Positions 17,778 through 26,848 of a DNA stretch of 64,000 nucleotides are shown piece after piece. The position numbers and the translations under genes were made by a program. The notes beneath the pieces were generated by a model. The model was not told the origin of the DNA, did no database searches, and saw nothing but the letters and a program-made list of their open reading frames with translations. Source of the stretch: Thauera terpenica 58Eu (GTDB taxonomy: Bacteria > Pseudomonadota > Gammaproteobacteria > Burkholderiales > Rhodocyclaceae); the NCBI RefSeq assembly GCF_000443165.1, contig NZ_ATJV01000048.1, forward strand, positions 124,001 to 188,000, written 5' to 3'. The first letter of the stretch is position 1; every line of letters begins with the position of its first letter.

Positions 17778-18056
17778 TCAAGCCCGCGATTCTAGCGGAA
17801 AAACGCTGCAATAAGCGCGCACTACGGCCTCATCGAGGTGGTAATGGCAGAGTTCATGGTCGCCGTGCAGCAGCACCGGTACCCACTCGCCCCAGCGTGC
17901 TTCCAGCGCGGGATGCTCATCCACGTCGAGCACCTCGATGTCCCAGCCATACTCGTCGGCAATGGGCTGGAGCGCATCGACCAGAACATGGCACAGATGA
18001 CACCATTGTCGGCTGAGCACAGTGAAGCGTTGGCGATCAGCATTCATTTCCATCAC
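17778..18056 (-). CDS. Glutaredoxin-family (DUF836) thiol protein
   Basis: 92 residues, a small thioredoxin fold. The redox motif WCHLC is near residues 18-22 and the cis-proline region is WVPVLLHGD. The C terminus carries [12 protein letters not shown]. Proteins of this kind commonly sit between the DegQ-type protease and lepA in betaproteobacteria. The start overlaps the degQ stop by four bases (ATGA at 18053-18056), so it is translated with the envelope-stress operon, and a role in thiol repair is likely but not shown. Confidence 0.85.
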   Translation of the reverse strand: MMEMNADRQRFTVLSRQWCHLCHVLVDALQPIADEYGWDIEVLDVDEHPALEARWGEWVPVLLHGDHELCHYHLDEAVVRAYCSVFPLESRA

Positions 18057-19480
18057 TCCGCGCTCAGACTGACAAAGGAGCTGGCATCACCGCGCCTCAC
18101 CAGCAGCGTCACCTGCTGCCCAGGCTGAACACCGCCCACCAGGCGGTTGAACTCCGCGGTGGAGCTCAGCGTGAGCTGGCGCCCGCCGATCACCAGCGCC
18201 AGGACGAGGTCTCCCGGGCGGATCTCGGCACGCGCTGCTGCGCCCTGCGCACGTTCGACGATAAGACCGGCGTCGATGCCGCGCTCGCGGCGCTGGGCGG
18301 GCGTGGGCAGGGTCAGAACCAGGCCGAGCCGGTTGGGAGCGGGCAACAGGCGTGTCGGCGCCCCCGCGACGGGTGCTTCCTTGGGGTCCTGCCATTCGCC
18401 GACCGTCACCTGCACGCTCAGGGGCGCACCACCGCGAAAGACATCCACTGCGACCAGCGATCCCGGCTCGACGGCGGCCACGATGCGCGGCAGATCGCTC
18501 GAAGCATCGACCTCCCTGCCCCCGAAGCGCAGGATCACATCACCCTGCAACACACCGGCGCGGGCCGCCGGGCCGTCGAGCTCAACCGAGCTCACGATTG
18601 CGCCCGCTGCACGCGGCAGCCCGAAACTGTCCGCCAACTGCCGCGTCACTTCCTGAATCGCGACGCCGATGCGTCCACGCTGCACGCGCCCCTTGCTGCG
18701 CAGCTGCTCCTGAACGCCCATCGCAAGGTCGATCGGAATCGCAAACGAGACGCCCATGTAACCGCCGGTGCGACTATAGATCTGCGAATTGACGCCAACC
18801 ACCTCGCCTTTCAGGTTGAACAGCGGGCCGCCGGAGTTTCCTGGATTGATCGCGACATCGGTCTGGATGAAGGAGACAAAACTCTCGTCAGGCAAGGCGC
18901 GCCCCTTCGCACTCACGATACCGGCCGTCACCGACTGCTCGAAACCGAACGGCGATCCGATCGCCAGCACCCATTCACCCACCTTGAGCTTGTCCGGATC
19001 GCCCAGGGTGACGGCGGGCAAGCCGCTCGCCTCGATCTTGATCAGGGCCACATCACTACGCACATCGGCACCGATCACCTGCGCCGGATACTCACGCTTG
19101 TCGGCAAGGCGGACAAGAATCTCCTCCGCCTCCTCGACGACGTGCGCGTTGGTCAGGATGTAACCGTCAGCACTGATGATGAAGCCCGACCCAAGAGACG
19201 GGTTGTCGGGGTCGGCGCCGGGAAACTCGGGCCGCTTGGGGATGAAGCGGCGAAAGAAGTCGAACATGGGGTCCGACTCATCGATGCCCGGAAAGGGCTG
19301 CGGCATCTGCGGCCGCTCGGCACGCGCCTGGCGGGTGCTGATATTGACCACAGCCGCGCCCTGCCTTTCCACCAACGCCGTGAAATCCGGCAGCTGGGTG
19401 GCCGCCGCCATGGGCACGAGGAGAGAGCTCGCGACCGTAGCAGCCACAGCGACAAGTTGACGCAGCGAGACAAAACTCAT
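18053..19480 (-). CDS. degQ: DegQ/MucD-type periplasmic serine protease
   Basis: 475 residues. A signal peptide (about 1-27, ending PMAAATQ) leads to an HtrA protease domain with catalytic triad H113 (TNAHVV), D143 (RSDVALIKI) and S216 (INPGNSGGPL). Two PDZ domains follow, from about 260 and 375. It degrades misfolded envelope proteins and, as MucD in Pseudomonas, restrains the sigma-E response. The ATG overlaps the rseC stop by four bases (ATGA at 19477-19480); the upstream extension is a shadow of rseC. A Q-rich linker typical of DegP is absent, which favours DegQ/MucD. Gene name could equally be mucD. Confidence 0.93.
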   Translation of the reverse strand: MSFVSLRQLVAVAATVASSLLVPMAAATQLPDFTALVERQGAAVVNISTRQARAERPQMPQPFPGIDESDPMFDFFRRFIPKRPEFPGADPDNPSLGSGFIISADGYILTNAHVVEEAEEILVRLADKREYPAQVIGADVRSDVALIKIEASGLPAVTLGDPDKLKVGEWVLAIGSPFGFEQSVTAGIVSAKGRALPDESFVSFIQTDVAINPGNSGGPLFNLKGEVVGVNSQIYSRTGGYMGVSFAIPIDLAMGVQEQLRSKGRVQRGRIGVAIQEVTRQLADSFGLPRAAGAIVSSVELDGPAARAGVLQGDVILRFGGREVDASSDLPRIVAAVEPGSLVAVDVFRGGAPLSVQVTVGEWQDPKEAPVAGAPTRLLPAPNRLGLVLTLPTPAQRRERGIDAGLIVERAQGAAARAEIRPGDLVLALVIGGRQLTLSSTAEFNRLVGGVQPGQQVTLLVRRGDASSFVSLSAE

Positions 19481-19947
19481 TGATTTTCCGCGATCGACTG
19501 CAAACAGACTACTTGCGCGGCAAGCTCCATGCGCAACTGGGCACGCCAGTTGCGGCTGCGAAACAGCACGCGATTGAGGGCAAAGGCCAGCAGCAAACCA
19601 GCCAGCCCGCCCAGCGCCGCGCCGAGATCGCCCGCACCGTCTGCAGACCACACCTCGCCGAGCGCGGCGCCGGCGACGAGCAGCACGACCCCAAGTCCGT
19701 AGCTCGCCAGCGCGGCCTTGAGCGGCGCGCCGTCGGGAATGCTGATCACCACCTTGTCTCCGGCGCGCAGCTCCAGCGCCGTGGGCAAGACAAACTCGGC
19801 CTTCGGCAAGCCGAAGGCCTGCGTGATCTGCACCGAACGACAGCCTCCCGGCTCATCACACCGCCCGCAGCCACCGCCCGCATCGGTGACACGCAACCAG
19901 GCGTGTCCCGTCTCGACGCGCAGAACCTGCGCCATCGCCTGCATCAC
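19477..19947 (-). CDS. rseC: RseC/MucC-family positive regulator of sigma E
   Basis: 156 residues. A cysteine-rich N-terminal part (GGGCGRCDEPGGCRS, a possible iron-sulfur or zinc site) is followed by two membrane helices (around 82-100 and 108-126) and a short basic tail. This layout is that of RseC/MucC, an inner-membrane protein linked to sigma-E control and to SoxR reduction. It overlaps rseB and degQ by four bases at each end, showing tight coupling within the operon. Confidence 0.9.
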   Translation of the reverse strand: MMQAMAQVLRVETGHAWLRVTDAGGGCGRCDEPGGCRSVQITQAFGLPKAEFVLPTALELRAGDKVVISIPDGAPLKAALASYGLGVVLLVAGAALGEVWSADGAGDLGAALGGLAGLLLAFALNRVLFRSRNWRAQLRMELAAQVVCLQSIAENQ

Positions 19948-20912
19948 TGCACCGCGGGCCGGATGGCATCACCGATACGCTTTACTGCCGCCTCCGGCAC
20001 TTCACCCAGCGCGGTGATCAAATGCCCATTGAGGACACGCTTGTAGATGCTGATCGCGCCACTGGCGAGCGCGCCAAGCCCGAGCGTCGTGGTGTCGGCC
20101 ACCGGTTCGATGAACACCGACACCGACGCCAGCCCATCGCTGAAAACCATGTGCACTGCCTGACCGCGATCGGGTCCCAGCGGCCTGCGCATCACGGACG
20201 TCAGCACATAGCCGGGGACTTGCTCGACCACTACCCAGCCACTATCGGCTTTCGCCAGTTCGCTGCCACGGGCGTTCACGACGCGCCAGCCTTCGATATC
20301 CGGAAAGCGCGGCTTGAGCAGATCGTCACTGACCTCGCCACCGATGCGGACGTCGCTGAAGCCAAACTGCTCCATGACCTGTCCTGCCGCATTCACGGTA
20401 CGGGCTTTCAACAACAGGCCGGAATGCAACTCAGCCCACAGCGTATGGCCGTAGCGCAATTCGTCGCGTGGCTCGAGAACGATCGACTGCGCTTCCATAC
20501 CGGCCACGCGCACCACATCTCCCTTGCGGATGCGGTAGGTTTCGGCCAGGCCCACCGGCGACATCGGCAAGCGTGCCGGAAATGCACGGCGCCCGGTTGC
20601 CTCATCGATGATCACGGTCTTTTGTTCGGGCAGCACACAGCGCACTTCAGCGCCACTGCGAATCACCTCGCGCGGACTGCCATCCATCACTTCCAGGCGC
20701 TCGTATTCCAGCCCGCCCTCAAACCTGTGCGCGATGCGCGAGGTTTCAACCTGGCCGCCCGACTGGTAGATGAAGGTGCCCACGTAATTGAGTCGCTGCC
20801 CTGCCGAAGCAATGCGTCCGAGCCATGCCAAGGGGTCGTCGGGCGTGTCTGCAAGCGCGGGCAGATGCAACAAGGCGGCACAGATGCCGACAATGGCGGC
20901 AAACAGCCTCAT
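19944..20912 (-). CDS. rseB: Sigma-E factor regulatory protein RseB/MucB
   Basis: 322 residues. A signal peptide (about 1-21, LLHLPALADTP) and two lipoprotein-carrier-like domains, as in RseB/MucB, which binds the periplasmic part of RseA and shields it from DegS; displaced lipoproteins or LPS relieve this. Family features are NYVGTFIYQSGGQVETSRIAH near the N terminus and HMVFSDGLASVSVFIE in the C-terminal domain. It overlaps rseA by four bases (20909-20912) and rseC at its end. Confidence 0.93.
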   Translation of the reverse strand: MRLFAAIVGICAALLHLPALADTPDDPLAWLGRIASAGQRLNYVGTFIYQSGGQVETSRIAHRFEGGLEYERLEVMDGSPREVIRSGAEVRCVLPEQKTVIIDEATGRRAFPARLPMSPVGLAETYRIRKGDVVRVAGMEAQSIVLEPRDELRYGHTLWAELHSGLLLKARTVNAAGQVMEQFGFSDVRIGGEVSDDLLKPRFPDIEGWRVVNARGSELAKADSGWVVVEQVPGYVLTSVMRRPLGPDRGQAVHMVFSDGLASVSVFIEPVADTTTLGLGALASGAISIYKRVLNGHLITALGEVPEAAVKRIGDAIRPAVQ

Positions 20913-21469
20913 CGACCTGTACCTGCACTTTGCGCCGAGACGGTCCGCACATACTGCACTGCAGCCGGCATCGGCCCGCCACTGACACCCTGATGTGCGA
21001 ACACGTATTCGCGCATGGGGTCGTCCGCATGCACCTGGGCGCCGCCAGTGAGACTGCCCATCTGCGCGCTGGCAGCCAGCAGCGGCTGGGCAGAGATGCG
21101 CTGCACCGCGACGCTCGCAGGCGCCACCGCCGCATCCTGGGAGTAAAGGGTGGCGGCCACGAGCCCTACCGCAGCGACGCCCATCACCGACGCCGCGATC
21201 GGCATCAAGGCCTGCAGCGCAGAGCGGCGGGCCGCAGTAGCGGTGGACGCGGCAGGCGCAAGCACCGTCGGCTCCGCTTCCAGCCCTGCCATCACGCGAT
21301 CGACGAAATCAAGCGCTCCAGCACCGTCGCCGCGAATATGGTCGCCAATCAGGCAATACGCCTCCCAATCCTTTCTCAACAAATCATCACGGCGGAGCCT
21401 GTCAAAAACCGGGCGCATCGTATTTTCGTCAAGATCTCCATCGATCAGGGCTGAAAGCTTGTCCTTCAT
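20909..21469 (-). CDS. rseA: Anti-sigma-E factor RseA/MucA
   Basis: 186 residues. The cytoplasmic anti-sigma domain begins MKDKLSALIDGDLDENTMRP, the usual RseA/MucA start. One membrane helix lies around 95-113 (LMPIAASVMGVAAVGLVAAT), followed by a periplasmic tail of about 70 residues that would bind RseB. ATG 21469 has GGTAGG upstream and starts in the short gap region overlapping the rpoE end; a TTG at 21484 would add five residues. It holds RpoE inactive at the membrane until regulated proteolysis. Confidence 0.92.
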   Translation of the reverse strand: MKDKLSALIDGDLDENTMRPVFDRLRRDDLLRKDWEAYCLIGDHIRGDGAGALDFVDRVMAGLEAEPTVLAPAASTATAARRSALQALMPIAASVMGVAAVGLVAATLYSQDAAVAPASVAVQRISAQPLLAASAQMGSLTGGAQVHADDPMREYVFAHQGVSGGPMPAAVQYVRTVSAQSAGTGR

Positions 21470-21477
21470 GCGTACAC

Positions 21478-22077
21478 CTACCAACGTTTGTCCGGGGCCG
21501 TATCGAGCAACGGCCGCAGGCGTTCTGCAATCGCTTCACGCGCGCGAAATATCCGCGAGCGCACCGTTCCGATCGGGCACTCCATGATGTTGGCGATTTC
21601 CTCATAACTGAGCCCATCGAGCTCGCGCAACATGATGGCCGTTCGCAACTCCTCGGGTAGAGCTGCCATCGCCTCTTCGATGGTTTCGCCAATCTGGCGC
21701 GTCATCATCAGCCGCTCTGGCGTGTTGATATCGCGCAGTTGATCCCCATCTTCGAAGTTCTCCGCTTCCTCGGAATCGAAACTCGTGGAAGTCGGTGCCC
21801 TGCGTCCCTGCGAAACCAGATAGTTCTTGGCGGTGTTGATACCGATTCGGTACAACCACGTGTAAAACGCACTGTCCCCGCGGAACGAACCCAGCGCACG
21901 GTAAGCCTTGATGAAGGTCTCCTGCGCCACGTCTTCGACTTCGGCTGAATCGCGAATCAGGCGGGACAACAGGCGATGGAGCTTGCGCTGGTACTTGGTT
22001 ACCAGCAAGCCGAAAGCCTGCTTGTCGCCGCGCTGCACGCGTTCGACGAGCTGCTGATCGATTTCACGATCGGTCAT
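21478..22077 (-). CDS. rpoE: RNA polymerase sigma factor RpoE (ECF, AlgU type)
   Basis: 199 residues. Region 2 (YQRKLHRLLSRLIRDSAEVEDVAQETFIKAYRAL, here shortened in description) binds -10 sequences and core polymerase; region 4 (LREL DGLSYEEIANIMECPIGTVRSRIFRAREAI) has the -35 helix-turn-helix. Start MTDREIDQQLVERVQRGDK is that of the AlgU/RpoE group. It heads the rpoE-rseA-rseB-rseC-degQ-glutaredoxin operon and directs the envelope-stress response. A sigma-70-type promoter is visible upstream; a sigma-E autoregulatory promoter (GAACTT/TCTGA type) was not found. Confidence 0.96.
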   Translation of the reverse strand: MTDREIDQQLVERVQRGDKQAFGLLVTKYQRKLHRLLSRLIRDSAEVEDVAQETFIKAYRALGSFRGDSAFYTWLYRIGINTAKNYLVSQGRRAPTSTSFDSEEAENFEDGDQLRDINTPERLMMTRQIGETIEEAMAALPEELRTAIMLRELDGLSYEEIANIMECPIGTVRSRIFRAREAIAERLRPLLDTAPDKRW

Positions 22078-22121
22078 GGAGTGTTCGTTCTTCCCGGCTA
22101 TTCAAATGACAAAACACCAGG

Positions 22122-22151
22122 ATTATAAGCGAGCACCCCAGCCCTCACCAA
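22122..22151 (-). promoter_or_regulatory. Sigma-70-type promoter for rpoE
   Basis: TATAAT on the minus strand (22127-22122) with TTGGTG as -35 (22151-22146), 18-bp spacer. The predicted start lies about 40 bp before the rpoE ATG. The -10 is perfect, the -35 matches in four of six positions. Confidence 0.5.
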
Positions 22152-22290
22152 AAGTAGAAGTTAAAAGCACAGACACAGGGCCTGCTGATTAGTTCATACG
22201 CTGGCAAGGTCTCTTGCCCCTGTTCGCCCTCGCGCGGCTGCCGCGCTGGCGAGGTGTGCAGGCGGCATCTGCCGTGGCCACGGCCATGCG

Positions 22291-22299
22291 TGCTATATT
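22291..22299 (+). promoter_or_regulatory. Extended -10 promoter for nadB
   Basis: TGC-TATATT, an extended -10 element, with no good -35. Predicted transcription start is near 22306, which lies upstream of the TTG at 22332 but downstream of the only other plausible start (GTG at 22254). It therefore helps decide the nadB start. Confidence 0.45.
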
Positions 22300-22331
22300 T
22301 TTGCCTCTTTTCCACGAGCTCGAGCGACATC

Positions 22332-23927
22332 TTGCTGAAACAGTACGACGTACTCATTCTTGGCAGCGGCGCGGCCGGCCAGTCGATGGCTCTGCGCCTC
22401 GCCGACAGCCACAGCGTCGCCCTCGTCACCAAGCGTGAGCTCGCCGACAGCGCGAGCAACTGGGCGCAGGGCGGGATTGCCGCCGTGCTCGACACCGCCG
22501 ACAGCATCGAAGCGCACATTCAGGACACCTTCACTGCTGGCGCAGGCCTGTGTGACCCGGACGCGACGCGTTTCGTGGTGGAGAACGGCAAGCGCGCGAT
22601 CGAATGGCTGATCGACCGCGGCGTCCCATTCACCCGTGAGCCGGACACGCAGCTGGGCTATCACCTCACGCGCGAGGGCGGGCATTCGCACCGGCGCATC
22701 ATCCATGCTGCCGACGCCACCGGCGCCGCGCTGCAGTCGACGCTGTCGGCGCAGGTTCGGGCGCACCCCAACATCGACATCTTCGAGCACCACATCGCGG
22801 TCGACCTCATCCTCGGCGACAAGGTCGGCCACTCGGGAGAGGGCTGTCTCGGCGCCTATGTGCTCGATATCGAGGCCGGCAAGGTGTTGACCTTCGCCGC
22901 GCGCAACACGGTGCTGGCGACCGGCGGCACCGGCAAGGTGTATCTGTTTACGACCAACCCCGATGTCGCCACCGGCGACGGAGTGGCAATGGCGTGGCGT
23001 GCAGGTTGTCGGGTGGCGAACATGGAGTTCATCCAGTTCCATCCGACCTGCCTCTACCACCCGCAGGCAAAGTCCTTCCTCATCTCCGAAGCGGTGCGCG
23101 GCGAGGGGGGCTTGCTGAAGCTACCCGATGGCACGCGCTTCATGCCGGAGCACGATGCACGCGAAGAGCTGGCGCCGCGCGACATCGTCGCCCGCGCAAT
23201 CGATTTCGAGATGAAAAAACGCGGTCTCGATTGCGTCTACCTCGACATCAGCCACAAACCCGCAGCCTGGCTGCACGAGCACTTCCCCAACATCCACGCG
23301 CGCTGCCTTGAGCTGGGCATCGACATCACTTGCGAGCCGATCCCTGTGGTCCCTGCCGCGCACTATTCCTGCGGCGGCATCGTCACCGACCTGGCTGCGC
23401 GCACCGATGTCCCCGGCTTGTACGCGGTCGGCGAATCAGCCTGCACCGGCCTGCATGGGGCGAATCGACTGGCGAGCAACTCCTTGCTCGAATGTCTGGT
23501 GTATGGAGAGGCCGCCGCTCAGGACATCCTCTCCAAGCCCGTACAGGCCGCCCCTGACTTGCCTGCCTGGGATGAGAGCCGTGTCACCGATGCCGATGAG
23601 GAAGTGGTGATCTCGCACAACTGGGCGGAGCTGCGGCGCGCAATGTGGGATTACGTGGGCATCGTCCGCACCACCAAACGTCTCAAGCGCGCACAGCATC
23701 GCATCCGCTTGCTGGAGCGCGAAATTCACGAGTTCTATTCAAACTTCCGCGTCAGCAATGATCTCATCGAGCTACGCAATCTGGTGCTCACCGCTGACCT
23801 GATCGTGCGCTGCGCCCTGAAACGCAAGGAAAGCCGAGGCTTGCACCACTCGCGCGACTATCCCGACTTGCTGCCACGAGCCCGCGCCACGATACTGCGC
23901 CCCCCACGCCGGCACAGGCGAAGCTGA
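22332..23927 (+). CDS. nadB: L-aspartate oxidase
   Basis: 531 residues from a TTG start. Oxidises aspartate to iminoaspartate with FAD, the first step of NAD synthesis. The FAD-binding start is [20 protein letters not shown]; further signatures are [21 protein letters not shown], the flavoprotein stretch [22 protein letters not shown], and [15 protein letters not shown]. The C-terminal helical domain has the succinate-dehydrogenase-like [12 protein letters not shown] segment. TTG 22332 puts the start at the family position; the frame is open back to a GTG at 22254, but that lies before the predicted promoter. The stop abuts the stop of the convergent ygfX-like gene with no bases between. Confidence 0.94.
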   Translation: MLKQYDVLILGSGAAGQSMALRLADSHSVALVTKRELADSASNWAQGGIAAVLDTADSIEAHIQDTFTAGAGLCDPDATRFVVENGKRAIEWLIDRGVPFTREPDTQLGYHLTREGGHSHRRIIHAADATGAALQSTLSAQVRAHPNIDIFEHHIAVDLILGDKVGHSGEGCLGAYVLDIEAGKVLTFAARNTVLATGGTGKVYLFTTNPDVATGDGVAMAWRAGCRVANMEFIQFHPTCLYHPQAKSFLISEAVRGEGGLLKLPDGTRFMPEHDAREELAPRDIVARAIDFEMKKRGLDCVYLDISHKPAAWLHEHFPNIHARCLELGIDITCEPIPVVPAAHYSCGGIVTDLAARTDVPGLYAVGESACTGLHGANRLASNSLLECLVYGEAAAQDILSKPVQAAPDLPAWDESRVTDADEEVVISHNWAELRRAMWDYVGIVRTTKRLKRAQHRIRLLEREIHEFYSNFRVSNDLIELRNLVLTADLIVRCALKRKESRGLHHSRDYPDLLPRARATILRPPRRHRRS

Positions 23928-24431
23928 TCAGTCGCCGCGCAACAGGGCGGATTTGTGCCGCAGCCATATGCGCAGCGCGCGCCACTGCCTCGATGGCGTA
24001 TTCGTGCGCACCAGCATCAGGCGTTGTCGCACGCGCTCGCGCGTTCCCTCCTGCGCGTCCACCAACACCACCAGCGGCAGCCATAGCGCCCAGCCAAAGT
24101 CGACCGCGCCTGCACCCACGCGGTAGTCGAGCACCTCGTCAGCGCACACGCAGGTGAGCATGCCGTCTGCGTGCACGACAAGCGCCTTTCCCGCTTTTGC
24201 ATGCTCCTGCCTGAGCGCGAGCAGCAGCGAGCCGAACACGCCACACCAGAGCAGCAGGCTCACCCCTCGCAATGGCGACCACAGCACGCCAGGCTGTAGC
24301 AAGGCCAGGCTGGGGACATGAAAAAGCGTCCATCCCGCTGCAGCATGCGCTGCGAGGATGGACGCGATCACCAGCTTCGAGGGCTGGAGTGGAATCGTCA
24401 GCGGAAAGTGCATGGCATCACCATGCGACAT
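23928..24431 (-). CDS. YgfX-like (CptA family) small membrane protein
   Basis: 167 residues (161 if it starts at ATG 24413). Begins MHFPLTIPLQPSKL, which matches the P-L-x-I-x-L-x-P-S start of YgfX family proteins, followed by two membrane helices (about 20-38 and 48-73) and a soluble half ending RALRIWLRHKSALLRGD. In E. coli YgfX pairs with SdhE, but no sdhE is in view; here it follows fabF by five bases and ends the fatty-acid operon. Role in the host is not established. Family call is from overall layout. Confidence 0.65.
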   Translation of the reverse strand: MSHGDAMHFPLTIPLQPSKLVIASILAAHAAAGWTLFHVPSLALLQPGVLWSPLRGVSLLLWCGVFGSLLLALRQEHAKAGKALVVHADGMLTCVCADEVLDYRVGAGAVDFGWALWLPLVVLVDAQEGTRERVRQRLMLVRTNTPSRQWRALRIWLRHKSALLRGD

Positions 24432-24436
24432 TCACC

Positions 24437-25699
24437 TCAAAACTTGCGGAACACCAGGGTACCGTTGGTACCGCCGAAGCCAAAGTTGTTCTTCATGGCG
24501 AGCTCGATCTTCATGGGCCGCGCAGCATTGGCGCAGTAGTCGAGATCACACTCCGGATCCTGCTCGAAGATGTTCATCGTCGGCGGAGAGATCTGGTTGT
24601 GCACCGCGAGCACGGTGAACACCGACTCCAGTCCGCCCGCACCCCCCAGGAGGTGGCCGGTCATCGACTTGGTGGAGTTGACCACCAATTTTCTGGCGAC
24701 ATCTTCACCAAAGGCGAGCTTGATCGCTTCGGTTTCGTTCTTGTCGCCAAGCGGCGTCGAGGTGCCGTGCGCGTTGAGGTATTGAATCTGATCCGGCGTC
24801 ACACCGGCATTCTGCATTGCATTGAGCATGCTGCGGCGCGGGCCATCGGTGTCTGGCGCCGTCATGTGGTAGGCATCACCGCTCATGCCGAAGCCAGCCA
24901 GTTCGGCGTAAATCCTGGCGCCACGACGCACGGCGTGTTCGTACTCCTCGATCACCATCACGCCGGCGCCCTCGCCCAGCACGAAGCCGTCGCGATCCTT
25001 GTCCCATGGACGACTGGCGGTGGCCGGATCGTCATTACGGGTGGACAAGGCCTTGGCCGAGGCGAAGCCGCCAATGGCAAGATGAGTCACGGTCGACTCC
25101 GCACCACCGCACACCATGACATCCGCGTCACCGTATTCGATCATGCGCGCGCTCATGCCGATGGCGTGCAGTCCGGTGGTGCAGGCAGTCACCACCGCGA
25201 TGTTGGGCCCGCGCATGCCGAACATGATCGACAGATTGCCGGAGATCATGTTGATGATGGTGCCGGGGATGAAAAACGGCGAGATCTTGCGCGGACCGCC
25301 GCCGAGATAGTCGTCGTGTGTTTCCTCGATCATCGGCAAGCCGCCGATGCCCGAGCCGATATTGACGCCGATACGATCGGCGTTGCTGTCATTGACCTCG
25401 ATGCCGGAGTCGCGAATGGCCTGAATACCCGCAGCCATGCCGTAGTGGATGAACACATCCATGCGGCGCGCTTCCTTGGCGGAAAGGTATTCGGTGACGT
25501 CGAAGTTCTTCACCTCACCCGCGATGCGGCTAGAGAACGCGCTCGCGTCGAAACGGGTGATCGGTCCAATGCCGCTCTTGCCGGCAAGCAGATTTTCCCA
25601 AGCTTCGGGAACAGTATTGCCGATCGGCGAAATGGCGCCCAGACCGGTAACCACGACTCTACGACGCGACAAGGGCGACTCCGTTGAGATCAATGACAT
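24437..25699 (-). CDS. fabF: 3-oxoacyl-[ACP] synthase II
   Basis: 420 residues, a little longer than the usual 412 because of the head MSLISTESPLS. Elongates acyl-ACP with malonyl-ACP; needed for the temperature-controlled step to cis-vaccenate. Catalytic Cys is C173 (VVTACTTGLHAI), with histidines in NAHGTSTPLGD and KSMTGHLLGGAG, and the C-terminal NNFGFGGTNGTLVF box. It follows acpP by 66 bp, which hold a stem-loop. Confidence 0.97.
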   Translation of the reverse strand: MSLISTESPLSRRRVVVTGLGAISPIGNTVPEAWENLLAGKSGIGPITRFDASAFSSRIAGEVKNFDVTEYLSAKEARRMDVFIHYGMAAGIQAIRDSGIEVNDSNADRIGVNIGSGIGGLPMIEETHDDYLGGGPRKISPFFIPGTIINMISGNLSIMFGMRGPNIAVVTACTTGLHAIGMSARMIEYGDADVMVCGGAESTVTHLAIGGFASAKALSTRNDDPATASRPWDKDRDGFVLGEGAGVMVIEEYEHAVRRGARIYAELAGFGMSGDAYHMTAPDTDGPRRSMLNAMQNAGVTPDQIQYLNAHGTSTPLGDKNETEAIKLAFGEDVARKLVVNSTKSMTGHLLGGAGGLESVFTVLAVHNQISPPTMNIFEQDPECDLDYCANAARPMKIELAMKNNFGFGGTNGTLVFRKF

Positions 25700-25714
25700 G
25701 AAAAGGGGGCAGGC

Positions 25715-25740
25715 CCGGAAACCGCCTCGGCGGCATCCGG
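25715..25740 (-). other. Stem-loop between acpP and fabF
   Basis: CCGGA / TCCGG outer and CCGCC / GGCGG inner arms with small internal loops, followed on the minus strand by a C-rich run and CTTTT. It could act as a leaky terminator or mRNA 3' stabiliser that makes acpP message more abundant than fabF message. The arms are read directly; the role is inferred. Confidence 0.45.
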
Positions 25741-25765
25741 ACCGCGGGTACTCAAGCGCAACAAA

Positions 25766-26005
25766 TTACTTCTTGAGATGGGCGTTTACGTAGTCGACCG
25801 CCTGCTGCACGGTGGTGATCTTCTCCGCCTCTTCGTCCGGGATTTCGCACTCGAACTCTTCCTCGAGCGCCATGACCAATTCCACGGTATCAAGCGAATC
25901 CGCGCCAAGATCATCGACGAACGAAGACTCGATCTTGATCTCCGACTCGTTCACGCCAAGCTGCTCAGCAACGATCTTCTTGACGCGTTGTTCGATGTTC
26001 TCCAT
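25766..26005 (-). CDS. acpP: Acyl carrier protein
   Basis: 79 residues, acidic, standard ACP. Phosphopantetheine attachment is at S37 in [21 protein letters not shown]. Carries growing acyl chains for fabD, fabH, fabF, fabG and plsX in this operon and is activated by acpS at 11.2 kb. It lies 90 bp after fabG; the gap contains a terminator-like hairpin, so separate or boosted transcription is likely. RBS AAGGAGTT is clear. Confidence 0.98.
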   Translation of the reverse strand: MENIEQRVKKIVAEQLGVNESEIKIESSFVDDLGADSLDTVELVMALEEEFECEIPDEEAEKITTVQQAVDYVNAHLKK

Positions 26006-26041
26006 GAACCAACTCCTTCCGTGAGTGTGACGTGTGTGTTG

Positions 26042-26072
26042 AAAAAGCCGGCGTATTCTACCAAAAGCCGGC
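26042..26072 (-). terminator. Terminator-like hairpin between fabG and acpP
   Basis: GCCGGC / GCCGGC arms with a 14-nt loop, followed on the minus strand by TTTTTC. The stem is short (6 bp), so only partial termination is likely; it would reduce read-through from the upstream fab genes into acpP. Confidence 0.4.
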
Positions 26073-26095
26073 CAAACTACTATCCTGACTGTTCC

Positions 26096-26845
26096 TCAGG
26101 ACATGTACATGCCGCCGTTCACGTGCAGGGTGGTCCCGGTAACGTAAGCGGCAGCAGGCGAAGCGAGGAATGCGACCGCAGCGGCAATCTCTTCCGGGCG
26201 CCCCAGACGACCCAGCGCAATATTGCCCAGCAGCGCGTCGCGCGCCGCTTCGGGTAGTGCACGGGTCATGTCAGTGTCGATGAAGCCGGGTGCCACACAG
26301 TTTACCGTAATGTTGCGACTACCAAGCTCACGCGCCAGCGCGCGCGTCATGCCCGCCACACCGGCCTTGGCCGCGGCGTAGTTGGCCTGGCCGGGATTGC
26401 CGGCACTGGCCACCACCGACGTGATGTTGATGATACGGCCATTGCGCGCCTTCATCATGCCGCGCATGACGAGCTTGCTGAGACGAAACACGGCGCGCAG
26501 ATTGGTGTCGATGACGGCATCCCACTCTTCATCCTTCATCCTCATCGCCAGGTTGTCGCGGGTGATGCCGGCGTTGTTCACCAGGATGCCGATCGCGCCA
26601 AAACGCTTCTCGACCTCACCGATCAAGGCTTCACAGGCGCCTTCGGCGGTGACGTTGAGCACCATGCCAGCGCCCTTGGCGCCCGCATCCGCAAGCGCCT
26701 TTTCGATCTCGGCCGCTCCCGCATCTGAGGTTGCCGTTCCGACCACCGTGGCACCAAGACGGCCGAGTTCAAGCGCCACCGCGCGACCAATGCCGCGTGA
26801 CGCGCCCGTCACCAGCGCAACCTGTCCATCAAGCGCAAGACTCAT
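26096..26845 (-). CDS. fabG: 3-oxoacyl-[ACP] reductase
   Basis: 249 residues, short-chain dehydrogenase. NADPH-binding start ALVTGASRGIGRAVA, structural NNAG (90-93), and catalytic S143, Y156, K160 (NYAAAKAG). The C terminus TGTTLHVNGGMYMS is FabG-specific. It reduces beta-ketoacyl-ACP in each elongation round. Separated from fabD by three bases. Confidence 0.97.
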   Translation of the reverse strand: MSLALDGQVALVTGASRGIGRAVALELGRLGATVVGTATSDAGAAEIEKALADAGAKGAGMVLNVTAEGACEALIGEVEKRFGAIGILVNNAGITRDNLAMRMKDEEWDAVIDTNLRAVFRLSKLVMRGMMKARNGRIINITSVVASAGNPGQANYAAAKAGVAGMTRALARELGSRNITVNCVAPGFIDTDMTRALPEAARDALLGNIALGRLGRPEEIAAAVAFLASPAAAYVTGTTLHVNGGMYMS

Positions 26846-26848
26846 CCC

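Noticed and set aside
16121-18016. Plus-strand open frame opposite lepA (631 codons)
   Set aside because: Antisense shadow of the conserved lepA gene, with no family features.
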